A stretch of DNA of 64,000 bases from Pseudoxanthomonas indica (GTDB taxonomy: Bacteria; Pseudomonadota; Gammaproteobacteria; Xanthomonadales; Xanthomonadaceae): positions 930,001 through 994,000 of the forward strand of contig NZ_FUZV01000001.1 of NCBI RefSeq assembly GCF_900167565.1. Direction: 5' to 3'. Made by a program: the position numbers and the translations under genes. How positions within the stretch are numbered: the stretch's first letter is position 1; the number at the start of each line of letters is the position of its first letter. Below, one piece after another: positions 50,153 to 58,820 of this stretch. The notes under the pieces were generated by a model that worked only from the letters and a program-made list of their open reading frames with translations, made no database searches and was not told the origin of the DNA.

Positions 50153-51426
50153 CGCGACTCCGAAGAGGATTCGACATAGATATCACTGACCTTGCGCTTG
50201 AGCAGCTCACGCAGCGGCACGCGCAGGTCATCCAGGGTGTTGCGCGCCGCCATGCCCAGCGAATCGTCATGGAACGGCAGATGCGCTTCGGCGATCGGCA
50301 CGCGCAATTGGCAGGCTTCGTACAGCTCGGCCATGGTCATGTCATCCAGATCGCGCGCCAGCAACCACTCGCCATCCTCGGCGCGGCGCAGCACGTTGAT
50401 GTCGCACAGCTGGCCGAGCATCTGCTGGATCAGCGAATCGGTCAGCATCGGTTCCATCGCCAGGATCTGATCACTGTGCAGGCCGCGCCCCGCCCGGCGC
50501 GCCTCGTTGAAGCGACCCAGCATGCGCAACAGGCCGTAAATCTCGTATCCCATCGGCAAGCGGAAGGCGATTGGCTGGTAGCGGAACGCCGCCATCGACG
50601 AGGCCAGCGACGCCCCCATCAGGATCGCCACCCAGCACAGGTAAATCCACATCAGCAGGATCGGCACCGCGGCGAAGGTGCTGTAGATCTTCGTGTAGGT
50701 GTTGAAGCTGCCCAGATAAAGGCCCAGGCCCCACTTGACGATTTCCAGCAGCACGGTGGCCAGCAGGGCGCCGGCCACGGCGTAGCGGAGCTTGATGGTC
50801 CGGTGCGGCACCACCCGGTAGATCATGGTGATCGCGGCAAACTCGATCAGCAGGGGCGTCAGGGTCAGCAGGACCGTCCGCAGCAACCGGCCTTCCTGGG
50901 TGGCGAACAACGACATCTCGAAAAAGCGCGCCGACATCGCCAGCGAAGCGGCCGCCACCAGCGCGCCCAAGGTCAGCACCGTCCAGTACACCAGGAAGCG
51001 GCCGAACTTGGGTCGGGACGAGGCCACGCGCCAGATCCGGTTGAAGGTGGCTTCGATGCTGTTGAGGGTGATCAGCAGCGAGATCACCAGGATGATCACA
51101 CCCACCGCGGTCAGTTGGCCGGCGCTGGCGGAAAACTGCTTGATGTAGATCTGCGCCGAACGCGCGGCGCTGGGCACGAAGTTGGAGAAGATGTAGTCGC
51201 TGAGTTGATCGCTCCAGCGCTCGAAGACCGGGAACGCCGACAGCACGCCAAACACGACCATCGCCAGCGGTACCAGTGCAAACAAGGTCGTATAGGCCAG
51301 CGAACCGGCCGCCTGGAACAGGCGGTCGTCGAGGAAGCGCAGCGCCAGGAAGCGCGCGAAGGTGCCCGCGCGCGCGCGGTCGCGCAGGCGGTCGGTCCAT
51401 CGATTCAAGGAATCCAGCGGCTCCAT
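50149..51426 (-). CDS. YihY/BrkB family inner-membrane protein
   Basis: 425 residues. Six membrane segments in residues 35-290 with family hallmarks (FQAAGSLAYTTLFALVPL; the later TKIYSTFAAVPILLMWIYLCW). A C-terminal cytoplasmic extension of about 130 residues includes a winged-helix-like stretch, as in longer members. Older annotation as RNase BN is not supported for this family. The function is unknown. It is divergent from wrbA. Confidence 0.9.
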   Translation of the reverse strand: MEPLDSLNRWTDRLRDRARAGTFARFLALRFLDDRLFQAAGSLAYTTLFALVPLAMVVFGVLSAFPVFERWSDQLSDYIFSNFVPSAARSAQIYIKQFSASAGQLTAVGVIILVISLLITLNSIEATFNRIWRVASSRPKFGRFLVYWTVLTLGALVAAASLAMSARFFEMSLFATQEGRLLRTVLLTLTPLLIEFAAITMIYRVVPHRTIKLRYAVAGALLATVLLEIVKWGLGLYLGSFNTYTKIYSTFAAVPILLMWIYLCWVAILMGASLASSMAAFRYQPIAFRLPMGYEIYGLLRMLGRFNEARRAGRGLHSDQILAMEPMLTDSLIQQMLGQLCDINVLRRAEDGEWLLARDLDDMTMAELYEACQLRVPIAEAHLPFHDDSLGMAARNTLDDLRVPLRELLKRKVSDIYVESSSESR

Positions 51427-51512
51427 GCGCCGAAGGGTAACCGATGCGCCCGGAAGGCGACATCCGCAGCCGCCGCAGGGGATACTAGCGACCTTTCACG
51501 CTGGAACGACGC

Positions 51513-52112
51513 ATGGCCGAGATCCTGGTGCTCTATTACAGCCGCGGCGGTTCCGTGGCCCGGCTGGCGCGGCAGATTGCGCGTGGCATCGGCGAAGTGG
51601 ATGGCATGAGCGCACGCTTGCGCACCGTGCCGCCGGTCGCGGCTGTCACCCAGCAGGCAGCGCCACCGGTGCCCGAAGACGGCGCGCCCTATGTGGAAGC
51701 ACGTGACCTGGCCGAATGCGCGGGCCTCGTCCTCGGCAGCCCAACGCGCTTCGGCAACATGGCCGCGCCGCTCAAGCATTTCATCGACGGCCTGGGCGCC
51801 GAATGGGCCAGCGGTACGCTGGTCGATAAACCGGCCGCCGTATTCACCTCCACGGCCACGCAACACGGCGGGCAGGAATCGACCTTGCTGTCCATGCAGT
51901 TGCCGCTGCTGCACCACGGCTGCGTGATCGTCGGCATCCCGTTTACCGAAACCCTGCTCAGCAGCACCCGCAGCGGCGGCACGCCCTACGGCGCCAGCCA
52001 TGTCGCTGGCGTCAGCGATGATCCGCAGCCGACCGATGACGAGGCGGCACTGGCACGCGCGCTCGGCCGGCGCATCGCGGACATCACCCGCCGCCTCGAG
52101 AAAAACCGATGA
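51513..52112 (+). CDS. wrbA: NAD(P)H:quinone oxidoreductase WrbA
   Basis: A flavodoxin-fold FMN enzyme reducing quinones by two electrons. 199 residues with the FMN phosphate loop YYSRGGSVARLA, LGSPTRFGNMAAPLK and the TSTATQHGGQESTLLS segment of the WrbA family. It overlaps the next gene by four bases (ATGA). Confidence 0.95.
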   Translation: MAEILVLYYSRGGSVARLARQIARGIGEVDGMSARLRTVPPVAAVTQQAAPPVPEDGAPYVEARDLAECAGLVLGSPTRFGNMAAPLKHFIDGLGAEWASGTLVDKPAAVFTSTATQHGGQESTLLSMQLPLLHHGCVIVGIPFTETLLSSTRSGGTPYGASHVAGVSDDPQPTDDEAALARALGRRIADITRRLEKNR

Positions 52113-52453
52113 TCCCCCTGCCCTCCTCGCGCCTGGCCTTGAGCACCTCGCTTGCCCTGCTCACCGTTGTGTTCGCTGTCTGGTTCCGCGCCGACAAGCA
52201 CCTGATCGCCTCCCAGCTGGTGTTCACCGTGCCGCCCCTGCTCTGTCTGATCGGGGTGCTGCTCAAGCGCCGGCAAGCGGGCTTCTGGGCCGGTGTGTTG
52301 GGCCTGTTCTGGTTTGCCCATGGGGTGATGGTGGCTTACAGCCGCCCGGCCGAAGCCCTGTTTGCCTGGCTGGAGATCGTGTTGTCGCTGGTCATCGTGC
52401 TGACGGCCAGCTGGCCGGGCCTGAGCGCGCGCTTTGGCCGCAAACGGGCGTAA
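52109..52453 (+). CDS. DUF2069 family membrane protein
   Basis: 114 residues with four hydrophobic segments covering nearly the whole length, and a short basic tail (RFGRKRA). Pairing directly after wrbA is seen in other gammaproteobacteria and supports the DUF2069 assignment. The function is unknown; a supporting role at the membrane for WrbA is conjecture. Confidence 0.78.
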   Translation: MIPLPSSRLALSTSLALLTVVFAVWFRADKHLIASQLVFTVPPLLCLIGVLLKRRQAGFWAGVLGLFWFAHGVMVAYSRPAEALFAWLEIVLSLVIVLTASWPGLSARFGRKRA

Positions 52454-52514
52454 TCCGTGCGGGCCCGGCCGCGGCCGCCGGCAGGCATGCGTGCACCTTC
52501 ACCCTACGAGCAGC

Positions 52515-52520
52515 GATAAT
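52515..52520 (+). promoter_or_regulatory. Possible promoter of the small asparaginase gene
   Basis: GATAAT is a good -10 at 27 bases before the ATG at 52547. The best -35 at a 17-base spacing is TGCACC (52492-52497), which is poor. Confidence 0.4.
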
Positions 52521-52546
52521 TGCCGCACCTGCGTAGGAGCACCGAA

Positions 52547-53032
52547 ATGGAAGAGCTGCTGATCGTCACCACGGGCGGCACGATCGACAAGATCTACTTT
52601 GACGACAAGTCCGATTTCCAGGTCGGCGAGCCGCAGATCGGCCGCATCCTGCAGGAACTGGGCGTGGCTTTCCGTTTCAGCGTCATTCCGATCATCCGCA
52701 AGGATTCGCTGCACATCACCGACGCGGATCGCGAACTGGTGCGTGCGGCCATCGCCGCGCAGCCAGCCAGGCATGTGCTGATTACCCACGGCACCGACAG
52801 CATGGTCGAGACGGCCAAGGTGCTTTCGGGCCTGGAAGACAAGACCATCGTGTTGACTGGCGCATTGAATCCCGCGCGCTTCCGCGGCTCGGATGCGGAG
52901 TTCAACATCGGCTGTGCGGTAGGCGCGGTGCAGTCGCTGCCAGCGGGTGTCTACATCGCCATGAACGGACGGATCTGGGATCCGGCGCATGTGCGCAAGA
53001 ACGTGGCGGCCAATCGCTTCGAAGCAATCTGA
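52547..53032 (+). CDS. Single-domain asparaginase-like protein
   Basis: 161 residues from the ATG at 52547 behind GGAG. It has both N-terminal asparaginase motifs: TTGGTIDKIY near the start with the catalytic Thr, and THGTDSMVETA with Thr and Asp. It ends after about half the usual length of about 330 residues, with no second half downstream in any frame, so the C-terminal domain is missing by design. Short homologues are known in other proteobacteria; their activity is uncertain. Confidence 0.85.
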   Translation: MEELLIVTTGGTIDKIYFDDKSDFQVGEPQIGRILQELGVAFRFSVIPIIRKDSLHITDADRELVRAAIAAQPARHVLITHGTDSMVETAKVLSGLEDKTIVLTGALNPARFRGSDAEFNIGCAVGAVQSLPAGVYIAMNGRIWDPAHVRKNVAANRFEAI

Positions 53033-53055
53033 CAGCGCGCGCTGCACCGGCAAGG

Positions 53056-53092
53056 CCCTCACCCCGGCCCTCTCCCGCGAGCGGGAGAGGGG
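53056..53092. repeat. Palindromic REP-like intergenic repeat
   Basis: The sequence CCCTCACCCCGG is followed by an 11-bp perfect inverted repeat CCCTCTCCCGC / GCGGGAGAGGG with a two-base centre. The CCCTCTCCCGC-GCGGGAGAGGG palindrome is familiar as a dispersed intergenic element in many proteobacterial genomes. Only one copy is in this window, so its repetition here cannot be shown. Confidence 0.6.
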
Positions 53093-53103
53093 ACAAGCAA
53101 AAG

Positions 53104-53133
53104 AAAAAAGCCGGGCAATGCCCGGCTTTTTTT
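53104..53133. terminator. Bidirectional terminator between the asparaginase gene and ilvE
   Basis: AGCCGGGC and GCCCGGCT with a three-base loop are flanked by A6 on the left and T7 on the right, so U-tracts follow on both strands. It ends the plus-strand gene and the convergent minus-strand ilvE. Confidence 0.93.
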
Positions 53134-53151
53134 GTTGGTGCCGCCAGCGGC

Positions 53152-54258
53152 TCAGTCGTGCAGCTTGACCAGCCAACCGTGCCGATCCGGCACGCGGCCG
53201 TACTGGATGTCGGTCAGTTCCTTGCGGATGGACATGGTCAGCTCGCCCGCCGGTGCATCCGGGTTGCCCACGGCGAAGTCCTTGCCCTTGAGCTGGCCGA
53301 TCGGGGTGATCACCGCCGCCGTACCGCAGGCGAAGATTTCCGCAATCTCGCCACTGGTCACGCCTTGCTTCCACTCATCGATGGAGACCTTGCGTTCTTC
53401 CACCTTGTGGCCGCGATCATGCGCCAATTGCAGGATGCTCGAGCGGGTCACGCCTTCCAGGATGCTGCCGGACAGTTCCGGGGTCACCACGGTGCCATCC
53501 TTGTAGACCAGGAAGACATTCATGCCGCCCAGTTCTTCCAGGTACTTGCCTTCCACCGGATCCAGGAACAACACCTGCGAACAACCCTGGGCCTGGGCTT
53601 CCTGCTGCGGCAGCAGCGAAGAGGCGTAGTTGCCGCCGCACTTGGCCGCGCCGGTGCCGCCCTTGGCCGCACGCGCGTAGTCGGTGGACAGCCAGATCGA
53701 GACGGGCGCCACGCCCTTGGCGAAGTAGGCGCCGGCCGGGCTGGCGATCACGTAGTAACCGGCCTTGTGCGCGGCACGCACGCCGAGGAAGGCCTCGGTG
53801 CCGATCATGAAGGGACGGAAGTACAGGCTGGTTTCCGGCGCGGATGGCACCCAGTCCTTGTCCACCGCCACCAGCTGACGCAGCGACTCGACGAACTCGG
53901 ACACCGGCAGTTCCGGCAAAGCCAGGCGTTTGGCCGAACGCTGCAGGCGCTGGCCGTTGGCATCCGGGCGGAAGGTCCAGATCGAACCATCGGCATGGCG
54001 ATAGGCCTTGATGCCTTCAAAGATTTCCTGGCCGTAGTGCAGGACCGACGCCGCCGGATCCAGCGACAGCGGACCATAGGGAATCACTTCGGCGTCGTGC
54101 CAGCCCTGCGCCTTGTCCCAGGTGATGGCGACCATGTGGTCGGTGAAGTGCACGCCAAAGCCCGGCGAAGCAAGGACGGCGTCGCGCTCGGCGGCGCTGC
54201 GCGCCTTGCCGGAGGTTTCGACGCGATAGACCAGCGGGGTGGCATTGGCAATGTTCAT
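53152..54258 (-). CDS. ilvE: Branched-chain amino acid aminotransferase
   Basis: A PLP enzyme for the last step of Val, Ile and Leu synthesis. From the ATG at 54258 (MNIANATPLVYRVETS), preceded by AGGAAA, it has 368 residues, the length of the longer BCAT type. The PLP lysine is in GAAKCGGNYA, and FACGTAAVITPIG is conserved. It ends at a shared terminator. Confidence 0.94.
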   Translation of the reverse strand: MNIANATPLVYRVETSGKARSAAERDAVLASPGFGVHFTDHMVAITWDKAQGWHDAEVIPYGPLSLDPAASVLHYGQEIFEGIKAYRHADGSIWTFRPDANGQRLQRSAKRLALPELPVSEFVESLRQLVAVDKDWVPSAPETSLYFRPFMIGTEAFLGVRAAHKAGYYVIASPAGAYFAKGVAPVSIWLSTDYARAAKGGTGAAKCGGNYASSLLPQQEAQAQGCSQVLFLDPVEGKYLEELGGMNVFLVYKDGTVVTPELSGSILEGVTRSSILQLAHDRGHKVEERKVSIDEWKQGVTSGEIAEIFACGTAAVITPIGQLKGKDFAVGNPDAPAGELTMSIRKELTDIQYGRVPDRHGWLVKLHD

Positions 54259-54302
54259 GAGCGTTTCCTGTCTTCCACTACGGAGGATATGGGCGGCGTG
54301 CC

Positions 54303-54854
54303 TTACAGCATGCCGGTTTCCAGCTTGGCGGCCTCGGACATCATGTGCCGGCCCCACGGCGGGTCGAACACCAACTCCACGTCCGCCTCGGCGATCGTGG
54401 GGATCATTTCGAGCTTGCTGCGCACGTCGTCGACCAGGATCTCGCCCATGCCACAGCCCGGCGCGGTCAGCGTCATCTTGACCTCGACCTGGCGCTTGCC
54501 GTCATCGCGGTGATCCAGCCTGGCTTCGTACACCAGGCCCAGGTCGACGATGTTGAACGGAATTTCCGGGTCGAAACAGGTGCGCAGCTGCTGCCAGACC
54601 ATCGCCTCGACTTCATCGTCGCTGGCGTTGTCGGGCAGCGACAACGATTCCACCGGCTCCTTGCCGATGGCGTCGGCATCCTTGCCGGCGATGCGGAAAA
54701 GATTGCCTTCCACGAACACCGTGTAGCTGCCACCCAGGGCCTGGGTGATATAGCCGTAGGTGCCGGCCGGCAAGGTCACGCTCTCGCCCTGCGGCACGAG
54801 GACGGCCGGGCAATCGCGTTCGAACTGGACGGGTTCACTGCTGCGGGAGTACAT
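54303..54854 (-). CDS. sufT: SufT / DUF59 (MIP18-like) Fe-S assembly protein
   Basis: 183 residues from the ATG at 54854; the 46-codon upstream extension is rejected. The N-terminal region is of the SufT type. The DUF59 core has CFDPEIPFNIVDLGLVY and LTAPGCGMGE with the conserved cysteine, ending in DPPWGRHMMSEAAK. SufT helps maturation of Fe-S proteins in other bacteria. It lies 44 bases upstream of ilvE on the same strand. The suf operon is not in the window. Confidence 0.88.
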   Translation of the reverse strand: MYSRSSEPVQFERDCPAVLVPQGESVTLPAGTYGYITQALGGSYTVFVEGNLFRIAGKDADAIGKEPVESLSLPDNASDDEVEAMVWQQLRTCFDPEIPFNIVDLGLVYEARLDHRDDGKRQVEVKMTLTAPGCGMGEILVDDVRSKLEMIPTIAEADVELVFDPPWGRHMMSEAAKLETGML

Positions 54855-54964
54855 GGCACTGACATGGGGGGCGCGAGCCGGGCGCGCAAGAGCACCATTG
54901 TAGCCCGGCTTACACCGGCTGGCCCCGCAGGCCTTATCCTTGGCGACCTTCCGCGGGATCCTCC

Positions 54965-55384
54965 ATGCGCTTGCCCACTCTGTCCCCCTCATCGCCGCGC
55001 TGGCTGGCGCCCGTCATCCTGCTGCTGGGCGCGGCTTTTGTCACCGCGATCTGGGTGCTGCTGGCGATCTATCAGGGCAAGCAGGTGGGCTGGATGGCGT
55101 GGCTGGCGGCGGCAGACGCTGCGCTGCTGCTGCGATTTGGCGGGATGCGGCGTGGCGCAGCCCGCGTCGTGCTGGCGGCCCTGACCACCGTCATGGTGGC
55201 TGTCGTGGCCAACTGGCTGATCATCGCCAGCCAGCTGGGCTTCTTTTTTGGCCTGCTGCCGTGGGAATCGGCACTACTGCTGCGTCCGGGGCATGCGTGG
55301 ACACTGGCCCAGCTGGCCAACGGACCTTGGGATCTTGTGAGCCTGGGCTTGGCCCCCCTGCTGGCGGCCTGGCTGGCGAAGTAG
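54965..55384 (+). CDS. Membrane protein of unknown function
   Basis: 139 residues with about four hydrophobic segments (15-36, 41-60, 70-100 and 122-138). No family recognised. It is divergent from sufT and 32 bases ahead of another four-segment membrane protein, with which it may be co-transcribed. Confidence 0.65.
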   Translation: MRLPTLSPSSPRWLAPVILLLGAAFVTAIWVLLAIYQGKQVGWMAWLAAADAALLLRFGGMRRGAARVVLAALTTVMVAVVANWLIIASQLGFFFGLLPWESALLLRPGHAWTLAQLANGPWDLVSLGLAPLLAAWLAK

Positions 55385-55416
55385 ACTCGCGCCACCTGGA
55401 CGGCGGAGGGGCCGAG

Positions 55417-55917
55417 ATGGGGCGTACCGCTGCGTTGAATGATCGGACCTGGCTGGGTTGGCTGCTGCTGGGCGGCATCGTCGTCGCCAGCTTCGACCTG
55501 TTGTTCGCCACCACCTTCTGGCACCTCAGCAACGAGGTGCCAGCCCAGCGCATCCTGCAGGCCATCGCGGCCGGCGTGTACGGCAAGGCCAGTTTTGACG
55601 GCGGCGCGCGCACCGCCTGGGTGGGCGCCAGCCTGCATTACTTCATCGCCATCGTGATGGTGCTGGTGTACGGATGGGCGGCACGACGCTGGACGCGCCT
55701 GATCGAGCAACCGTGGTTCTTTGGCCTGCTTTACGGCGGCGCGCTGTACGTGGCGATGACGTTCGTGGTGGTCCCGCTTTCGCGGACCAACACGTTGCAG
55801 TTCCATCCGCTCTGGATTGGCGCGAGCATCGCCGTGCACCTGTTGATTGGGCTGCTTTGCGCCGGCTTCGCGCGCAAGGCGGTGCACTCAATCAGTGCCC
55901 GCCATCCAGCGCCTTGA
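55417..55917 (+). CDS. Membrane protein of unknown function, overlapping pntB 3' end
   Basis: 166 residues from the ATG at 55417 behind GGAGG; the frame is open further upstream but conflicts with the previous gene. Four hydrophobic segments (about 10-33, 65-85, 98-120 and 130-152). No certain family. Its last 26 bases overlap the end of pntB on the opposite strand. Confidence 0.68.
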   Translation: MGRTAALNDRTWLGWLLLGGIVVASFDLLFATTFWHLSNEVPAQRILQAIAAGVYGKASFDGGARTAWVGASLHYFIAIVMVLVYGWAARRWTRLIEQPWFFGLLYGGALYVAMTFVVVPLSRTNTLQFHPLWIGASIAVHLLIGLLCAGFARKAVHSISARHPAP

Positions 55918-57346
55918 GTTCGCTGACCAGGGCGGCGGCCATTTCCGCACCATCGCCGTAGAGCATGCGGGTGTTGTCGGCATAGAACAGGGCGTTCTCG
56001 ATGCCGGCAAAGCCGGTGCCCTTGCCGCGCTTGATCACGATGGTGTTCTTGCTGTTCACCACGTCCAGGATCGGCATGCCGTAGATGGGTGAAGCCGGAT
56101 CGGTCTTGGCGACCGGGTTGACCACATCGTTGGCGCCTATCACCAGCGATACATCGGTATTCGCGAACTCCGGATTGATGTCGTCCATGTCGGCAATCAG
56201 GTCGTAAGGCACACCCGCCTCGGCCAGCAACACGTTCATGTGACCAGGCATGCGACCGGCCACCGGATGGATGGCGAACTTCACCTTCACTCCGCGCTCG
56301 ATCAAGCGCTGCGTAAGCTCCCAGATTTTGTGCTGGGCCTGCGCCACGGCCATGCCGTAGCCGGGCACGATCACCACGCGTTCGGCGAAGGCCATCATTG
56401 CCGCCACGTCGCCGGCTTCGATCGGCTTCTGCGTGCCGGCGATTTCCTGCGCCTGGCCACCGCCGCCGAAGTTGGAGAACAGCACGTTGCGGATCGGCCG
56501 GTTCATCGCCTTGGCCATCAGGCGGGTCAGCAGGATGCCGGCCGCGCCGACCATCATGCCGGCGATGATCAGCGCCTCGTTGCCCAGCACGTAACCTTCG
56601 AACGCCACTGCCAGACCGGTGAACGCGTTGTACAGCGAGATCACCACCGGCATGTCGGCGCCGCCGATCGGCAAGGTCATCAACACGCCCAGCGCCGGCG
56701 CTACCACGAAGAAGGCGATGATCACCGGCACCGACAGCGTCGCAGCTGCCCAGGCGCCCAGCACCACCATCGCCACGAACACCAGCAGGTTGAAGACCTG
56801 CTGGCCGGGGAACACCACGCGCTTGTCCAGGCGTCCATCCAGTTTGGCCCAGGCGATCACGGAGCCGGACAGCGACACCGCACCGATGGCCGAACCGATC
56901 ACCGCCAACGCCAGGGTGATGGTGTCGGGCTGGCGCGCCGCCAAGGCGGCAATGGCCGACTCACTCCAATGCGTGGTGTCGCGCTGCATCAGCAGGGAAA
57001 AACGCAGCAACTCCACCGCGCCGATGGCCGCTGCCGAGCCACCGCCCATGCCGTTGTACAGCGCCACCATCTGCGGCATGTCGGTGATGGGCACCTGCTT
57101 GCCGGACACCCAGGCCGCGGCCGTGCCAATGGCGATGGCCGCGATGATCAGCGGCACGTTGTGCAGGTCGGGCAGGAAGAACGTGGCGATGGTGGCAATC
57201 AGCATGCCAAGGCCGGCCCAGCGGATGCCGCTGCTGGCGGTCTTGGGCGAGGCCATGCGTTGCAGGCCCAGCAGGAACAGGGTGGCGGCCACCAGGTAGC
57301 TGGTCTTGACCAGGATCGACAACAGCTCGGGCAAGCTCCAGCTCAT
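55892..57346 (-). CDS. pntB: NAD(P) transhydrogenase subunit beta
   Basis: Membrane domain plus NADP-binding domain III of the proton-pumping transhydrogenase. 484 residues from the ATG at 57346, which overlaps the pntA2 stop by one base (TGATG). About nine membrane segments fill residues 5-270; the NADP domain has VPGYGMAVAQAQH, GANDVVNPVAKTDP and KRGKGTGFAGIENALFY. The longer open frame upstream is in the wrong frame for pntA2 and is rejected. Confidence 0.96.
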   Translation of the reverse strand: MSWSLPELLSILVKTSYLVAATLFLLGLQRMASPKTASSGIRWAGLGMLIATIATFFLPDLHNVPLIIAAIAIGTAAAWVSGKQVPITDMPQMVALYNGMGGGSAAAIGAVELLRFSLLMQRDTTHWSESAIAALAARQPDTITLALAVIGSAIGAVSLSGSVIAWAKLDGRLDKRVVFPGQQVFNLLVFVAMVVLGAWAAATLSVPVIIAFFVVAPALGVLMTLPIGGADMPVVISLYNAFTGLAVAFEGYVLGNEALIIAGMMVGAAGILLTRLMAKAMNRPIRNVLFSNFGGGGQAQEIAGTQKPIEAGDVAAMMAFAERVVIVPGYGMAVAQAQHKIWELTQRLIERGVKVKFAIHPVAGRMPGHMNVLLAEAGVPYDLIADMDDINPEFANTDVSLVIGANDVVNPVAKTDPASPIYGMPILDVVNSKNTIVIKRGKGTGFAGIENALFYADNTRMLYGDGAEMAAALVSELKALDGGH

Positions 57347-57648
57347 CACTTGGCTCCCTTGCCGGGGGCCTTGCTGGACTTGAACATCTCCAGCATGCGT
57401 TCGGTCACCACGTAACCGCCGGCGGCGTTGCCCGCGCCCAGCAGTACGGCGACGAAGCCGATGACCTTTTCCAACGTGGTGTCGGCGTGCCCCAGCACGA
57501 CCATGGCGCCAATCAGCACGATGCCGTGGATGAAGTTCGAGCCCGACATCAGCGGGGTGTGCAGGATGACCGGCACCCGGGAAATAATCACATGTCCGGC
57601 GATGGCCGCCAGCATGAAGATGTACAGGGCCACGAAACCGTCGCTCAT
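57346..57648 (-). CDS. pntA2: NAD(P) transhydrogenase subunit alpha, part 2
   Basis: The separate membrane segment of the alpha subunit (domain II, alpha side). 100 residues with three hydrophobic helices and a short C-terminal tail. GGGAGAG lies before the ATG. Its partner pntA1 is 1.68 kb upstream beyond three genes on the other strand, so this gene needs its own promoter; the minus strand has TATGAT (57691-57696) at a suitable place but no convincing -35. Confidence 0.93.
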   Translation of the reverse strand: MSDGFVALYIFMLAAIAGHVIISRVPVILHTPLMSGSNFIHGIVLIGAMVVLGHADTTLEKVIGFVAVLLGAGNAAGGYVVTERMLEMFKSSKAPGKGAK

Positions 57649-57690
57649 CCACACTCTCCCAGTTTGTCGATGCCGCCGGGCGGCTTCCGC

Positions 57691-57696
57691 ATCATA
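57691..57696 (-). promoter_or_regulatory. Possible -10 for pntA2-pntB
   Basis: Minus-strand TATGAT lies 43 bases before the pntA2 ATG. No matching -35 at 16-18 bases. A promoter is expected here because the sigma-factor unit separates pntA2 from pntA1. Confidence 0.3.
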
Positions 57697-57890
57697 ACCT
57701 CCCCTGAATCCGGCGCCAGTCACATTGGTGCCTGTCAACGCGGTCGGCGGCGGTGCGTTTCCCTGTCTGCAAGGCCCCTGCCCGCGAGGACTTCCGCATG
57801 TCACCTGCCCGCTACCGCCCACCTCTGCGCGCCTGTTGCGATCGCCGGAAGGGCGGTCTTGACCGTCTTCCGCACGGTCGGAGATAAGCT

Positions 57891-58460
57891 GTGCTGGTGA
57901 GTACAGGCATCGAACAGGAACTGCAGCTCTCGCCATCGCCCGCCCCGGCGGCGGTGTCGCTGGAGGAATTCCTGGCGAACATCGGCACGCGCGCTTTCCG
58001 TTTTGCCGAGGCCGGGCTGCGCAGCCGCGACGACGCCCTGGACGCCGTGCAGGAAGCCATGATGAAGATGCTTCCGTATGCGCAGCGCCCCGCCGGCGAA
58101 TGGACGCCGCTGTTCTGGAGCATCCTGCGGCGCAAGATCGTCGACACGCAGCGGCGCAACACGTTCCGCCTGCGCTGGTTGCGGCCCGCCGGCGAGGAAG
58201 CCGACGAAAGCTCGATTGACTGGGCCGACCCCGGCCACGGTCCGGCGCAGTCGCACGAGCAGCGGGAAACGTATGCGCAACTCGTGCAGGGCCTGCGCGC
58301 TCTACCCACGCGGCAGCGCGAAGCCTTCACCTTGCGCGTGCTGGAAGAGCTGGACGTGGCCGCCACCGCCAAGGTGATGGGCTGCTCGGAAGGATCGGTC
58401 AAAACGCATTTATCGCGCGCCCGTGAGGCGCTGCAGAAGCACCTGGAGAACACGCAATGA
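57891..58460 (+). CDS. ECF-like sigma-70 family RNA polymerase sigma factor
   Basis: 189 residues from a GTG at 57891 (a GTG at 57897 is an alternative). Region 2 lies at about 30-90 (DDALDAVQEAMMKML, WSILRRKIVDTQRR), and region 4 at about 130-185 ends in the HTH VAATAKVMGCSEGSVKTHLSRAREAL. Region 3 is absent, as in ECF factors. TTGACC (57859-57864) and GATAAG (57883-57888) with 18 bases between could form its promoter, starting transcription at the start codon. It overlaps the next gene by four bases. Confidence 0.88.
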   Translation: MLVSTGIEQELQLSPSPAPAAVSLEEFLANIGTRAFRFAEAGLRSRDDALDAVQEAMMKMLPYAQRPAGEWTPLFWSILRRKIVDTQRRNTFRLRWLRPAGEEADESSIDWADPGHGPAQSHEQRETYAQLVQGLRALPTRQREAFTLRVLEELDVAATAKVMGCSEGSVKTHLSRAREALQKHLENTQ

Positions 58461-58816
58461 GCCAACGCGATCACGACTTCGATACCCGCGCGCGGGCGAT
58501 GCATGGCGCCGCGTTGCGGCAACTCTCGCCGCAGACCCTGGCGCAGCTGCGCAGCGCACGCGCGCAGGCGCAGACCGAAACCGCGCCGCGCCGCTGGCCG
58601 TGGCTGGCGGCCACCGCCTTCAGCGCGCTGCTGGCGGTGGGCCTGGGCGTGCAGTTCCTGCCCGGCACACAGGCGCCCACCACCGACCCGGCGCAGCTGG
58701 CCGTGCAGACCCTTCCCGCGACCGAGGCCACCGGCTCGGTCACCCTGCTGGATGAAAACCCCGACCTGTACCTGTGGCTGGCTTCATCCGAAGCCCAGCC
58801 GCTGGCGATGGAGTAA
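58457..58816 (+). CDS. Single-pass membrane protein, DUF3619-like, candidate anti-sigma
   Basis: 119 residues. The cytoplasmic N-terminal part (1-48) is helical and charged, one membrane segment spans about 49-66 (WLAATAFSALLAVGLGVQFL), and about 50 residues lie in the periplasm. Its topology and its ATGA coupling to the sigma gene are those of an anti-sigma factor, but no ZAS zinc motif is present. Assignment to DUF3619 is from memory of this gene order. Confidence 0.65.
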   Translation: MSQRDHDFDTRARAMHGAALRQLSPQTLAQLRSARAQAQTETAPRRWPWLAATAFSALLAVGLGVQFLPGTQAPTTDPAQLAVQTLPATEATGSVTLLDENPDLYLWLASSEAQPLAME

Positions 58817-58820
58817 GAAC

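Noticed and set aside
54940..55416. Upstream part of the 325-codon frame leading into the membrane protein at 55417
   Set aside because: It overlaps the well-formed membrane gene at 54965-55384, and a GGAGG-preceded ATG is present at 55417.
57347..57652. 102-codon upstream extension of pntB
   Set aside because: It lies in another frame over pntA2, and pntB has a conserved start at 57346 coupled to the pntA2 stop.
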